A DNA stretch of 64,000 nt, from positions 1 through 64,000 of the forward strand of contig CALUJF010000010.1 of assembly GCA_944320855.1 (NCBI GenBank), read 5' to 3'. The translations under genes were made by a program, and so were the position numbers. The stretch is from an uncultured Phocaeicola sp. GTDB taxonomy: Bacteria; Bacteroidota; Bacteroidia; Bacteroidales; Bacteroidaceae. The notes beneath the pieces are model-generated. The model was not told the origin of the DNA and did no database searches. It saw only the letters and a list, made by a program, of their open reading frames with translations. Within the stretch, counting starts at the first letter, position 1; each line of letters starts with the position of its first letter. Positions 7,803-15,608 of this stretch are shown piece after piece.

Positions 7803-8670
7803 TTTGAAGTATAACTTCTTCGGCCGTGATATAGTAGGACGACTGATACTGATAAACTGTGTGGTTTTTGTGTTCGTGGAACTGGTAGGCATCTTTCTGA
7901 TGCTTTTCAATGTCCCTTATAATCCTGTCGCGTCATATCTCAGTCTTCCGGCCTCATTGAAAGCGTTTATATATCAGCCATGGTCGATTGTGACGTATAT
8001 GTTTATGCATGGCGGCATATTTCATATACTGTTCAATATGTTATGGCTGTACTGGTTCGGACGGTTGTTCCTGAACTTCTATTCGTCAAAACACTTGCGC
8101 GGACTGTATGTCCTTGGCGGATTGTGCGGCGGACTGCTTTACATGATTTCGTACAATGTCTTTCCGTATTTTGAATACAGCAGAGAGATAGCTACACTTG
8201 TCGGAGCATCTGCCTCGGTGCTTGCCATCGTTGTGGCTACGGCGGTCAGGGAGCCTGAGTTCCCGGTGCAGTTTATGTTTATAGGTACTGTCCGACTGAA
8301 ATATGTGGCACTGTTTATGGTGCTCTTCGATTTGCTTTTCATGACCTCCAGCAATGCGGGTGGGCATATTGCCCATCTTGGTGGCGCGGCGGCCGGTTTC
8401 TGGTTCTCTACGGGACTGGCAAAAGGCAATGATGTCACAAAGTGGATTAATGCTGTTATCGATTTCTTTGCCGGAGGATTCAAACTGCCGAAACGTAAAC
8501 CGAAAATGAAGGTGCACTATGGCGAACGCCGGCAGCAATATGATTATAATGCGCGTAAGAAGGCTGATGAGGACGAGATAAACCGTATCCTTGAGAAACT
8601 GAGAAAGTCCGGTTACGGAAGTCTGTCGGAGGATGAGAAAAAGAAACTTTTTGATGCAAGCAGAAGATGA
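7777..8670 (+). CDS. Second rhomboid-family protein with basic C-terminal tail
   Basis: A 297-residue paralogue of the preceding gene, overlapping it by 26 bp. It keeps HGGIFHILFNMLWLYWFGR, His200 in GHIAHLGGAAAGF, and a serine at position 145, but the active-site motif is GASA rather than GxSG. Proteolysis is likely but not assured. After the last membrane segment (about residue 220) is a cytoplasmic tail of some 75 residues, rich in Lys, Arg and acidic residues (KLPKRKPKMKVHYGERRQQ and onward), resembling the DUF6576-type extension seen in Bacteroidetes rhomboids. A direct partnership with the first rhomboid is inferred from the overlap. Confidence 0.9.
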   Translation: MATDRFTTDLKYNFFGRDIVGRLILINCVVFVFVELVGIFLMLFNVPYNPVASYLSLPASLKAFIYQPWSIVTYMFMHGGIFHILFNMLWLYWFGRLFLNFYSSKHLRGLYVLGGLCGGLLYMISYNVFPYFEYSREIATLVGASASVLAIVVATAVREPEFPVQFMFIGTVRLKYVALFMVLFDLLFMTSSNAGGHIAHLGGAAAGFWFSTGLAKGNDVTKWINAVIDFFAGGFKLPKRKPKMKVHYGERRQQYDYNARKKADEDEINRILEKLRKSGYGSLSEDEKKKLFDASRR

Positions 8671-9734
8671 AATTCATTAGGAATACATTCAAGTTCTTTT
8701 TTCTGGTTATAAATATCATTGTAGGTATATGTTTCCTGATATGTGCCTACAGTCCTATGATTTCGCCTGTGCAACATCCTTTGTGGGCGTGTGCAGGACT
8801 TTTCATTCCGATATTCATAATCCTGAACCTGTGTTTTGTGGTGTTTTGGGCCTTTATGAAATGGAAAATGATGATTGTTCCTGTGGCTTTCTTCCTGTTG
8901 GGATGGAATTCGCTCATGTCCTATTCTCCGATTAATCTTTCTGCAGAAGCTTCTGGAGGCGATACATTGGAGTTGCTGACTTATAATGTGATGCAGATGC
9001 AGCGTCAGAAAGCGGCCGACGGAAGCCGGGTAAATCCCGTATTGGATTATATCAGAGAGTCCGGTGCGGATATAGTGTGTCTTCAGGAATATCCTGCGCA
9101 TAATGCAAAGATAAAGAGCGCATTGCAGAAGGTTTATCCCTACGTGAGAGTACACACGGTGAACGGAAATTCCATGGCATGCTATTCCAAATATCCCGTT
9201 AAACTTATCGAGAATATAGATATAGAAAGTAGGAATAATGCCAGTGCGGCTTTCTCCGTCAAGTATAAGGAACATGATATACCTGTGATTGTCAATCACT
9301 TGGAGTCGAACAAACTTGATGCCCACGACAAGGAGGTTTATACGGATATGCTAAAGTCACCGAACGAGAATAAGGTGAAGAGCGGAAGCAAGTATTTGTT
9401 GAACAAACTGGCTGATGCGATGGCGATACGAGGCCCGCAGGCGGATGTCATCTCGGAATATATCGGGAAGAACTATTCTCCTTATATGATAGTGTGCGGC
9501 GATTTTAACGATACTCCTGTGTCGTACGTCCACAACAGGATTTCGGAAAAGCTGCAGGATGCATATATTGAGGCTGGAAACGGACCGGGAATAACTTATA
9601 ACAGAAACTTCCTGTATTTCAGAATAGACCACATCATGGTGGGCGATGCCTACAGGGTGTTGGATTGCCGGGTGGATGATTCGATTGATGCTTCCGACCA
9701 TTATCCGCTGAGATGCAGATTGGAAATAAAATAG
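8667..9734 (+). CDS. Membrane-anchored endonuclease/exonuclease/phosphatase-family protein
   Basis: A 355-residue protein starting at the ATGA overlap with the rhomboid gene. Three hydrophobic segments (about residues 5-25, 35-55 and 65-85) precede an EEP (DNase I-like) domain. That domain contains LLTYNVMQ, the metal-binding Glu in DIVCLQEYP, NHLESNK, GDFNDTPVSYVHN and a closing SDHYPLRCRLEI. The motifs for a metal-dependent phosphodiesterase are all present. Topology places the catalytic domain after the membrane segments, so the substrate could be extracytoplasmic. The exact substrate (nucleic acid, phospholipid or inositol phosphate) cannot be told from sequence. Confidence 0.88.
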   Translation: MKFIRNTFKFFFLVINIIVGICFLICAYSPMISPVQHPLWACAGLFIPIFIILNLCFVVFWAFMKWKMMIVPVAFFLLGWNSLMSYSPINLSAEASGGDTLELLTYNVMQMQRQKAADGSRVNPVLDYIRESGADIVCLQEYPAHNAKIKSALQKVYPYVRVHTVNGNSMACYSKYPVKLIENIDIESRNNASAAFSVKYKEHDIPVIVNHLESNKLDAHDKEVYTDMLKSPNENKVKSGSKYLLNKLADAMAIRGPQADVISEYIGKNYSPYMIVCGDFNDTPVSYVHNRISEKLQDAYIEAGNGPGITYNRNFLYFRIDHIMVGDAYRVLDCRVDDSIDASDHYPLRCRLEIK

Positions 9735-9895
9735 TAAACAAGGTTTTGCTTTAGGAAACAAGGCTTCAGTTACAAGTTGACAAGGCTCTCCATCCGGATG
9801 GTAACCTCGTTAACTTGTCAACTCGTTAACTTGTCAACTCGTCAACTTGTAACTAAAAAAACTCATAAACTTACAAACTCAAAAACTCACAAACA
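9735..9895. repeat. 8-bp-period hairpin repeat, copy A3 (expanded)
   Basis: This copy has AGTTACAAGTTGACAAGG at 9770-9787, a loop with CCATCCGGATGG, and an expanded right arm in which TTAACTTG and TCAACTCG alternate about five times before TTGTAACT. A run of AAACTC / AAACTTAC words follows, up to the M3 peptidase ATG. The first 18-base arm is the exact reverse complement of CCTTGTCAACTTGTAACT, the consensus right arm. Confidence 0.8.
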
Positions 9896-9896
9896 T

Positions 9897-11990
9897 ATGA
9901 AACAAGTAATGATGGCTTTGGCTTTAGGCGGTATGGTATGTGCATGCGGCCAGAAACAGGCGGATACAGTAAATCCGTTTATGACAGAGTTCCAGACACC
10001 GTACGGAACTCCGGACTTTAACAATATCAAGTTGGAACACTATGAACCGGCTTTCCTGAAAGGTATCGAACAGCAGAATGCCGAGATTAAGGCTATAGTG
10101 GAAAATCCGGCTAAACCTACATTCGAGAATACTATTGTTGCACTTGACAACAGTGGCGAGATTCTGTCAAGAGTGGCAGGTGTGTTCTATGCTCTTACTG
10201 AGGCTGATACCAACGACGGACTTATGGCCTTGGAGGAGAAGATGGCTCCGGTATTGTCAGCTCATAATGACAATATCTATCTGAACATCGATTTGTATCA
10301 GCGTGTGGCTGCTGTTCACGAACAGGAGGCTAACGGAGAAATCCAGCTTACTACAGAACAGCACTATCTGCTCGATAAGTATTATAAGAGATTTGTATCG
10401 TCGGGAGCTTCTTTAGACGCAGAAAGCCAGGAAAAGCTTCGCGAGATAAACAGAAAACTGTCTACTCTCTCGATAGAGTTCGGCAATCATGTATTGGCTG
10501 AGAATAATGCTTTCCAGTTGGTTATCGACAATGAGGCTGACCTTGCCGGTCTTCCTGAGTCGGTAATAGCAGGCGCAGCTACCGAGGCAAAGGCTAACGG
10601 TATGGATGGCAAATGGCTTTTCACTCTCCAGGCTTCAAGCAGAACTCCGTTCCTGCAGTATGCACAGAACCGCGAACTGAGAAAGAAGATGTATCAGGCA
10701 TATACTAACATGGGCAACAACGGCGATGCCAACGACAACAAGGAGGTCTTGAAGCAGATTCTTACTCTTCGTCTGGAAAAGGCTAAACTGATGGGATTCG
10801 ACAACTATGCTCAGTACGTTCTTCAGAACAATATGGCCAAGACTCCTGAAAACGTGATGAGCTTCCTGAACGAGCTTTGGAAATATTCTATCAAGAATGC
10901 AAAGGCTGAGGCTGCCGAACTTCAGAAGATTATGGATAAGGAAGGTAAAGGAGAGAAACTTGAGGCATGGGACTGGTGGTATTATGCAGAAAAACTTCGT
11001 CAGGAAAAGTATAACCTGAATGAGGATGAAATCAAACCGTATTTCAGCCAGGACGATGTGAGAAACGGACTTTTCTATGTCGTAAACAAGCTGTATGGAA
11101 TTACTCTCACAAAGGTTGATTCTATCTCTGTATATAATAAGGATGTAGAAACTTACATCGTGAACGATGCAGACGGTTCATTCCTCGGTGTGTTCTATTC
11201 AGACTATATGCCACGCTCAAGCAAGAGAAGCGGTGCATGGATGAGCAACTTCCGCGAACAGAAGGAGGGTGTACGTCCTATTATATATAATGTAGGTAGC
11301 TTTACAAAACCTGTAGGTGATGTTCCTTCGCTGCTTTCTATCGATGAGGCCCGCACTATGTTCCACGAGTTCGGACATGCGCTCCACGGAATGCTTTCAC
11401 AGTGTAAGTACTATGGTGTTTCGGGTACATCTGTAGCGCGCGATTTCGTAGAACTTCCATCTCAGATTATGGAACACTGGACTGTTGCTCCTGAAGTGAT
11501 GAAAGTTTACGCTAAGCACTATCAGACAAGAGAAACTATCTCTGACGAGCTTATTGCCAAGATTGAGAACCAGGCTCTGTTCAACAGCGGATTTATGACA
11601 ACCGAGCTTCTTGCAGCAGCAATTCTTGATATGGAATTCCATCTGCTGACTTCAACAGAAGGACTCGATGTTATGGCATACGAAAAGCAGGTTATGGATA
11701 AGCTTGGATTGATTTCTCAGATTGCACCACGCTATCGTGCCACTTACTTCAACCACATCATCGGTGGATATGCAGCAGGATACTATGCTTACCTCTGGGC
11801 TGAAAGACTTGATGCCGATGCTTTCAGTGCGTTCGAGGAAAAAGGCCTGTTTGATGAGGCAACTGCTACTGCTTTCCGCAAGAACATTCTTGAGAAGGGT
11901 GGCTCGGACGATCCTATGAAACTTTATGTGGCTTTCCGCGGACAGGAACCAAGCATTGAACCGATGCTGAAAAACAGAGGATTAAAGTAA
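9897..11990 (+). CDS. M3-family zinc metallopeptidase lipoprotein (Dcp-like)
   Basis: A 697-residue peptidyl-dipeptidase/oligopeptidase of family M3. The start is put at 9897 because it gives a proper lipoprotein signal (MKQVMMALALGGMVCAC, Cys about residue 18-20), whereas the longer frame only translates the upstream repeat. The zinc site is MFHEFGHALHGML (HExxH form), with a downstream glutamate in the conserved GTSVARDFVELPSQIMEHW. The N-terminal half is the helical cap typical of the family. It should degrade short peptides in the periplasm. A strong terminator follows the gene. Confidence 0.94.
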   Translation: MKQVMMALALGGMVCACGQKQADTVNPFMTEFQTPYGTPDFNNIKLEHYEPAFLKGIEQQNAEIKAIVENPAKPTFENTIVALDNSGEILSRVAGVFYALTEADTNDGLMALEEKMAPVLSAHNDNIYLNIDLYQRVAAVHEQEANGEIQLTTEQHYLLDKYYKRFVSSGASLDAESQEKLREINRKLSTLSIEFGNHVLAENNAFQLVIDNEADLAGLPESVIAGAATEAKANGMDGKWLFTLQASSRTPFLQYAQNRELRKKMYQAYTNMGNNGDANDNKEVLKQILTLRLEKAKLMGFDNYAQYVLQNNMAKTPENVMSFLNELWKYSIKNAKAEAAELQKIMDKEGKGEKLEAWDWWYYAEKLRQEKYNLNEDEIKPYFSQDDVRNGLFYVVNKLYGITLTKVDSISVYNKDVETYIVNDADGSFLGVFYSDYMPRSSKRSGAWMSNFREQKEGVRPIIYNVGSFTKPVGDVPSLLSIDEARTMFHEFGHALHGMLSQCKYYGVSGTSVARDFVELPSQIMEHWTVAPEVMKVYAKHYQTRETISDELIAKIENQALFNSGFMTTELLAAAILDMEFHLLTSTEGLDVMAYEKQVMDKLGLISQIAPRYRATYFNHIIGGYAAGYYAYLWAERLDADAFSAFEEKGLFDEATATAFRKNILEKGGSDDPMKLYVAFRGQEPSIEPMLKNRGLK

Positions 11991-12015
11991 TACGGATTTG
12001 ATAATATTTGATATT

Positions 12016-12049
12016 AAGGTCGCAAAATAACGTTTTTGCGACCTTTTTT
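12016..12049 (+). terminator. Rho-independent terminator after the M3 peptidase gene
   Basis: The stem AAGGTCGCAAAA / TTTTTGCGACCTT has a short loop (TAACG) and is followed directly by a T-run. It lies 26 bp after the stop codon. Confidence 0.9.
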
Positions 12050-12103
12050 GTTCATATTTAGCAAAATATCAGCATTCTTTCAGCTATAAACCGAAAAAAA
12101 AGC

Positions 12104-12111
12104 TATATTTG
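12104..12111 (+). promoter_or_regulatory. -7 element of secDF
   Basis: TATATTTG, an exact TAnnTTTG match followed by C, lies 56 bp upstream of the secDF start and just after the previous gene's terminator. Confidence 0.6.
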
Positions 12112-12166
12112 CAACCTTGAAAAAACGTATCTAATTAAAAAGTAAAATAAAGTAAATTAAACTATC

Positions 12167-15142
12167 ATGCAAAACAAAGGATTTGTAAAAGTCTTTGCGG
12201 TATTATTGACCCTTGCATGTGCCTTTTATCTTTCGTTCTCGTTCGTGACTCGTCATCACATGAAGCTTGCGGAACAGGACCCGAAGGGTGTGGCACATTA
12301 CCTTGATTCTATGCAGAATGAAAAGGTATGGCTTGGAGTTTATTCGCTGAAAGACTGCCGTGAGATGGAGATTGGTTTGGGTCTTGACCTGAAGGGTGGT
12401 ATGAACGTCATTCTTGAAGTGTCTGTTCCTGACGTAGTAAAAACACTTGCTGACAACAAGCCTGACGAGGCTTTCAACGCTGCTGTGGCTGAAGCTGCAA
12501 AACAGCAGATTACAAGTCAGGAGGATTTTATCACATTGTTTGTAAGAGAGTATAAGAAACAGGCTCCTGAAGGCAAGTTGGCTGAAATCTTCGCTACTCA
12601 GCAGTTGAAGGACAAGGTTAACACTCGTAGCACTGACGCTGAAGTGGAAGCTGTTCTTCGCGAAGAGGTTAAGGCTGCAGTAGAAAATTCATATAACGTG
12701 TTGCGTACACGTATCGACCGTTTCGGTGTAGTTCAGCCAAACATTCAGACTCTTGAGGGAAAGATGGGCCGTATCATGGTCGAACTTCCCGGTATCAAAG
12801 AACCTGAACGTGTGAGAAAACTTCTCCAGGGTTCTGCAAACCTTGAGTTCTGGGAAACATACGAAGCTTCTGAAATCGTTCCTGTTCTTGCATCTGCAGA
12901 CAGCCGTGCACGCGATATCCTTTCTGTTTCTGAATCAACAGACTCTGTAGAGGTTAAGGCTGAAGCAGCTGCTCCTGCAATATCTGCTAAGGATAGTCTT
13001 ACTGCTGCATTGAAGGGTGAAACAGCTGAAGCAAAGGTAGACATGGAACAGTTGAAGAAGGAACATCCTTTGTTGTCTGTTCTTCAGTTGAACCAGAGCG
13101 GTGTAGGCTGTATCGTAGGTTATGCTGACTATAACGACACTATCCAGATTAATAAAGTGTTGAACATGAAGGAAGTGAAGAGCATCCTTCCACGCGACCT
13201 GAAACTTATGTGGGGTGTTAAGGCTTCGGATATGGACAAGACAGGCCGTATCTTCGAACTTTATGCCATCAAGTCTACTCAGCGTAATGGACGTGCTCCA
13301 CTTGAAGGTGACGTTATCGTAAATGCACGCGATGAGTTCGACCAGTTCAACAAGCCATGTGTAAGCATGTCTATGAACACAGAAGGTTCTCGTCGTTGGG
13401 CAGTTCTTACTAAGCAGAACGTAGGTCGTGAAATAGCTATCGTATTGGACGGTTATGTTTACAGTGCGCCGCGCGTAAATGGTGAAATCACCGGCGGAAA
13501 CTCACAGATTACAGGTAACTTTACTCCTGAAGTGACAAAAGACTTGGCTAACGTATTGAAGTCAGGTAAGATGCCTGCTCCTGCTCGTATCGTTCAGGAA
13601 GACATCGTAGGTCCGTCGCTCGGTCAGGAATCAATCAATCAGGGAATCATGTCGTTCATTGTAGCCCTGATAGTCCTTATGGTTTACATGTGCGTGATGT
13701 ATGGATTTATTCCGGGTATGATTGCCAACCTTGCATTGTTCGTAAACTTCTTCTTCACGCTCGGTATCCTTACTTCATTCCACGCTGCGCTTACTATGTC
13801 TGGTATCGCCGGTATGGTATTGTCACTTGGTATGGCTGTGGATGCTAACGTGCTTATCTATGAACGTACTAAAGAAGAGCTTCGCGCTGGTAAGGGTACT
13901 CGTCAGGCATTGTCTGAAGGTTACTCAAATGCGTTCTCGGCTATCTTCGACTCTAACTTGACTTCAATAATCACCGGTGTCATCCTGTTCAACTTCGGTA
14001 CCGGCCCTATACGTGGTTTTGCCACAACGTTGATTATCGGTATTCTCTGCTCGTTCTTTACGGCTGTGTTCCTGACTCGTATTGTTTACGAACACTATAT
14101 GGGCAAGGACAAGTGGTTGCACCTTACATTCACTACCGGTATCTCCAAAAACCTGATGCAGAATGTACACTATAACTTCATGGGTGCTACCAAGAAGTCA
14201 TTCACATTCTGGGGTATAGCAATAGTAATATGTATCATCTCATTCTTTGTTCGTGGTCTTGCACAGAGTATTGACTTTACAGGTGGACGTAACTTTGTGG
14301 TTCAGTTCGAGCAGGTTGTTCAGCCTGAAACAGTACGTAACCTCCTTCAGCCAAAAGTGGGTGATGCCAACGTGCAGGCCATTGCGCTTGGAACAGACGG
14401 AAAGACTATCCGTGTGACTACTAACTATCGCATAGAAGAGGACTCACCGACCATTGACGCCGAGATAGAAGAGTTCATATATGAATCATTGAAAGAGGGC
14501 AATTTGCTGGGCGAAGGAACTACGCTTGAAATATTCATCGACCGTGACAACCGTGCCGGAGGTTCTATCATCAGTTCCCAAAAGGTAGGTCCGAGCATGG
14601 CGGACGATATAAAGACTTCTGCCATATGGTCTGTGATATTGGCACTTGTGGCTATAGGTTTGTACATACTTCTCAGGTTCCGCAATATCGCATTCAGTAT
14701 AGGTGCCACAGTCGCTTTGGCTGTAGATACACTGCTGATAGTAGGTGCATACTCGCTGTTCCACGGAATTTTGCCGTTCTCTCTGGAGATTGACCAGACT
14801 TTCATCGGAGCTATCCTGACGGCTATCGGTTATTCCATAAACGATAAGGTGGTAATCTTCGATCGTGTGCGTGAATTCCTTGGATTGTATCCTTTGCGTG
14901 ATCGTTGGCAGTTGTTCAATGATTCTCTGAATACGACTCTTTCACGTACGGTCAACACTTCACTCAGTACTCTTATCGTGTTGTTGAGCATTTTGATTCT
15001 TGGCGGCGACAGTATCCGCAGTTTTGCGTTCGCCATGATTCTTGGTGTTGTAATCGGTACACTTTCTTCATTATTCTTGGCTTCTCCTGTAGCTTACCTT
15101 ACAATGGGTAACAAGTTGTCTGAAGGCGAAAAGAAAGCATGA
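12167..15142 (+). CDS. secDF: Fused SecD-SecF protein-export membrane protein
   Basis: A 991-residue fusion of SecD (about residues 1-620) and SecF (about 660-985), the usual arrangement in Bacteroidetes. It uses the proton gradient to help pull preproteins through SecYEG. SecD motifs include GLGLDLKGGMNVILEV and the P1 domain with RTRIDRFGVVQPNIQ. The membrane region has GMVLSLGMAVDANVLIYER (catalytic Asp/Arg). SecF motifs include GLAQSIDFTGGRNFVVQF and GYSINDKVVIFDRVRE. An Ala/Glu-rich insert at about 245-300 in the periplasmic domain is poorly conserved. It has its own promoter and a downstream terminator, so it is probably monocistronic. Confidence 0.97.
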   Translation: MQNKGFVKVFAVLLTLACAFYLSFSFVTRHHMKLAEQDPKGVAHYLDSMQNEKVWLGVYSLKDCREMEIGLGLDLKGGMNVILEVSVPDVVKTLADNKPDEAFNAAVAEAAKQQITSQEDFITLFVREYKKQAPEGKLAEIFATQQLKDKVNTRSTDAEVEAVLREEVKAAVENSYNVLRTRIDRFGVVQPNIQTLEGKMGRIMVELPGIKEPERVRKLLQGSANLEFWETYEASEIVPVLASADSRARDILSVSESTDSVEVKAEAAAPAISAKDSLTAALKGETAEAKVDMEQLKKEHPLLSVLQLNQSGVGCIVGYADYNDTIQINKVLNMKEVKSILPRDLKLMWGVKASDMDKTGRIFELYAIKSTQRNGRAPLEGDVIVNARDEFDQFNKPCVSMSMNTEGSRRWAVLTKQNVGREIAIVLDGYVYSAPRVNGEITGGNSQITGNFTPEVTKDLANVLKSGKMPAPARIVQEDIVGPSLGQESINQGIMSFIVALIVLMVYMCVMYGFIPGMIANLALFVNFFFTLGILTSFHAALTMSGIAGMVLSLGMAVDANVLIYERTKEELRAGKGTRQALSEGYSNAFSAIFDSNLTSIITGVILFNFGTGPIRGFATTLIIGILCSFFTAVFLTRIVYEHYMGKDKWLHLTFTTGISKNLMQNVHYNFMGATKKSFTFWGIAIVICIISFFVRGLAQSIDFTGGRNFVVQFEQVVQPETVRNLLQPKVGDANVQAIALGTDGKTIRVTTNYRIEEDSPTIDAEIEEFIYESLKEGNLLGEGTTLEIFIDRDNRAGGSIISSQKVGPSMADDIKTSAIWSVILALVAIGLYILLRFRNIAFSIGATVALAVDTLLIVGAYSLFHGILPFSLEIDQTFIGAILTAIGYSINDKVVIFDRVREFLGLYPLRDRWQLFNDSLNTTLSRTVNTSLSTLIVLLSILILGGDSIRSFAFAMILGVVIGTLSSLFLASPVAYLTMGNKLSEGEKKA

Positions 15143-15163
15143 CACACAGATGATATACAAAAC

Positions 15164-15197
15164 AAAAAATCCCGACCATTACGGCCGGGATTTTTTA
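15164..15197 (+). terminator. Terminator of secDF
   Basis: The complementary arms AAAAAATCCCG and CGGGATTTTTT flank a short stem-loop (ACCATTACGGC) and end in a T-run, 22 bp after the secDF stop codon. The A-rich left side would also work for transcripts on the minus strand. Confidence 0.9.
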
Positions 15198-15240
15198 TTT
15201 GATAGTAAACATGAAATTCATTTCATATAGTGACAGCATA

Positions 15241-15297
15241 AAAAAAGAAGCACAGAGTAATGCATTTCGCAATGTATTATTTGTGCTTCTTTTTTAT
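15241..15297. terminator. Long bidirectional hairpin between secDF and tRNA-Arg
   Basis: Arms of about 25 bp (AAAAAAGAAGCACA...AATGCAT and its near complement ending in TTTGTGCTTCTTTTTT) surround a TTCGC loop. With A-runs on the left and T-runs on the right it can terminate transcription in both directions, most obviously for the tRNA on the minus strand. Confidence 0.75.
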
Positions 15298-15335
15298 GCA
15301 TTATATAATGCATTCATTGATTGGACTTTCTTTTG

Positions 15336-15407
15336 TACCCTCGAGGGGAATCGAACCCCTATCTAAAGTTTAGGAAACTTCTATTCTATCCGTTGAACTA
15401 CAAGGGC
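15336..15407 (-). tRNA. tRNA-Arg (anticodon CCU)
   Basis: The minus strand folds into a full cloverleaf. The acceptor GCCCTTG pairs with CGAGGGT (with G-T pairs), followed by discriminator A. The anticodon arm GAAGT-TTCCTAA-ACTTT presents CCT, which reads AGG. The T arm is GGGGTTCGATTCCCC. CCA is not encoded. Ends were set by hand from the pairing and could be off by one. Confidence 0.95.
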
Positions 15408-15423
15408 GGTTAATACCGAGCTG

Positions 15424-15456
15424 TTTGCAAATGTTTTGCAAATGCATTGCAAAAAT
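15424..15456. repeat. Three 11-bp TTGCAAA units upstream of tRNA-Arg
   Basis: TTTGCAAATGT (15424), TTTGCAAATGC (15435) and ATTGCAAAAAT (15446) are exact 11-bp tandem units with a palindromic TTGCAA core. They overlap the predicted -7 element of the tRNA, so a regulatory role is possible. Confidence 0.6.
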
Positions 15457-15457
15457 A
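15450..15457 (-). promoter_or_regulatory. -7 element of tRNA-Arg
   Basis: On the minus strand this reads TATTTTTG, matching TAnnTTTG, 43 bp from the mature 5' end of the tRNA. It overlaps the third 11-bp TTGCAAA unit. Confidence 0.5.
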
Positions 15458-15608
15458 CATCTTTTTGGTGATTATGCAATAATTTATGTGAAAAAAAACG
15501 TATGATTATACGCTTTGTAGAAAAATATTGCAGTTTTATTGTTTTTTTGAAAGAAGTTTGCCATTTTTGTAGACAATAATATTTTTGAAAATTTAAAATT
15601 GCAGCATT

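Noticed and set aside
8613..9326. A 237-codon minus-strand frame over the EEP-family gene
   Set aside because: It crosses the junction of two well-supported plus-strand genes and encodes no recognisable motif.
9777..9896. An N-terminal extension of the M3 peptidase
   Set aside because: Those codons translate the 8-bp hairpin repeat, while the internal ATG at 9897 gives a proper lipoprotein signal.
15241..15297. An insertion-sequence end or attachment site beside the tRNA
   Set aside because: The inverted repeat is best explained as a bidirectional terminator with A- and T-runs. No duplicated tRNA 3' end or integrase gene is found nearby.
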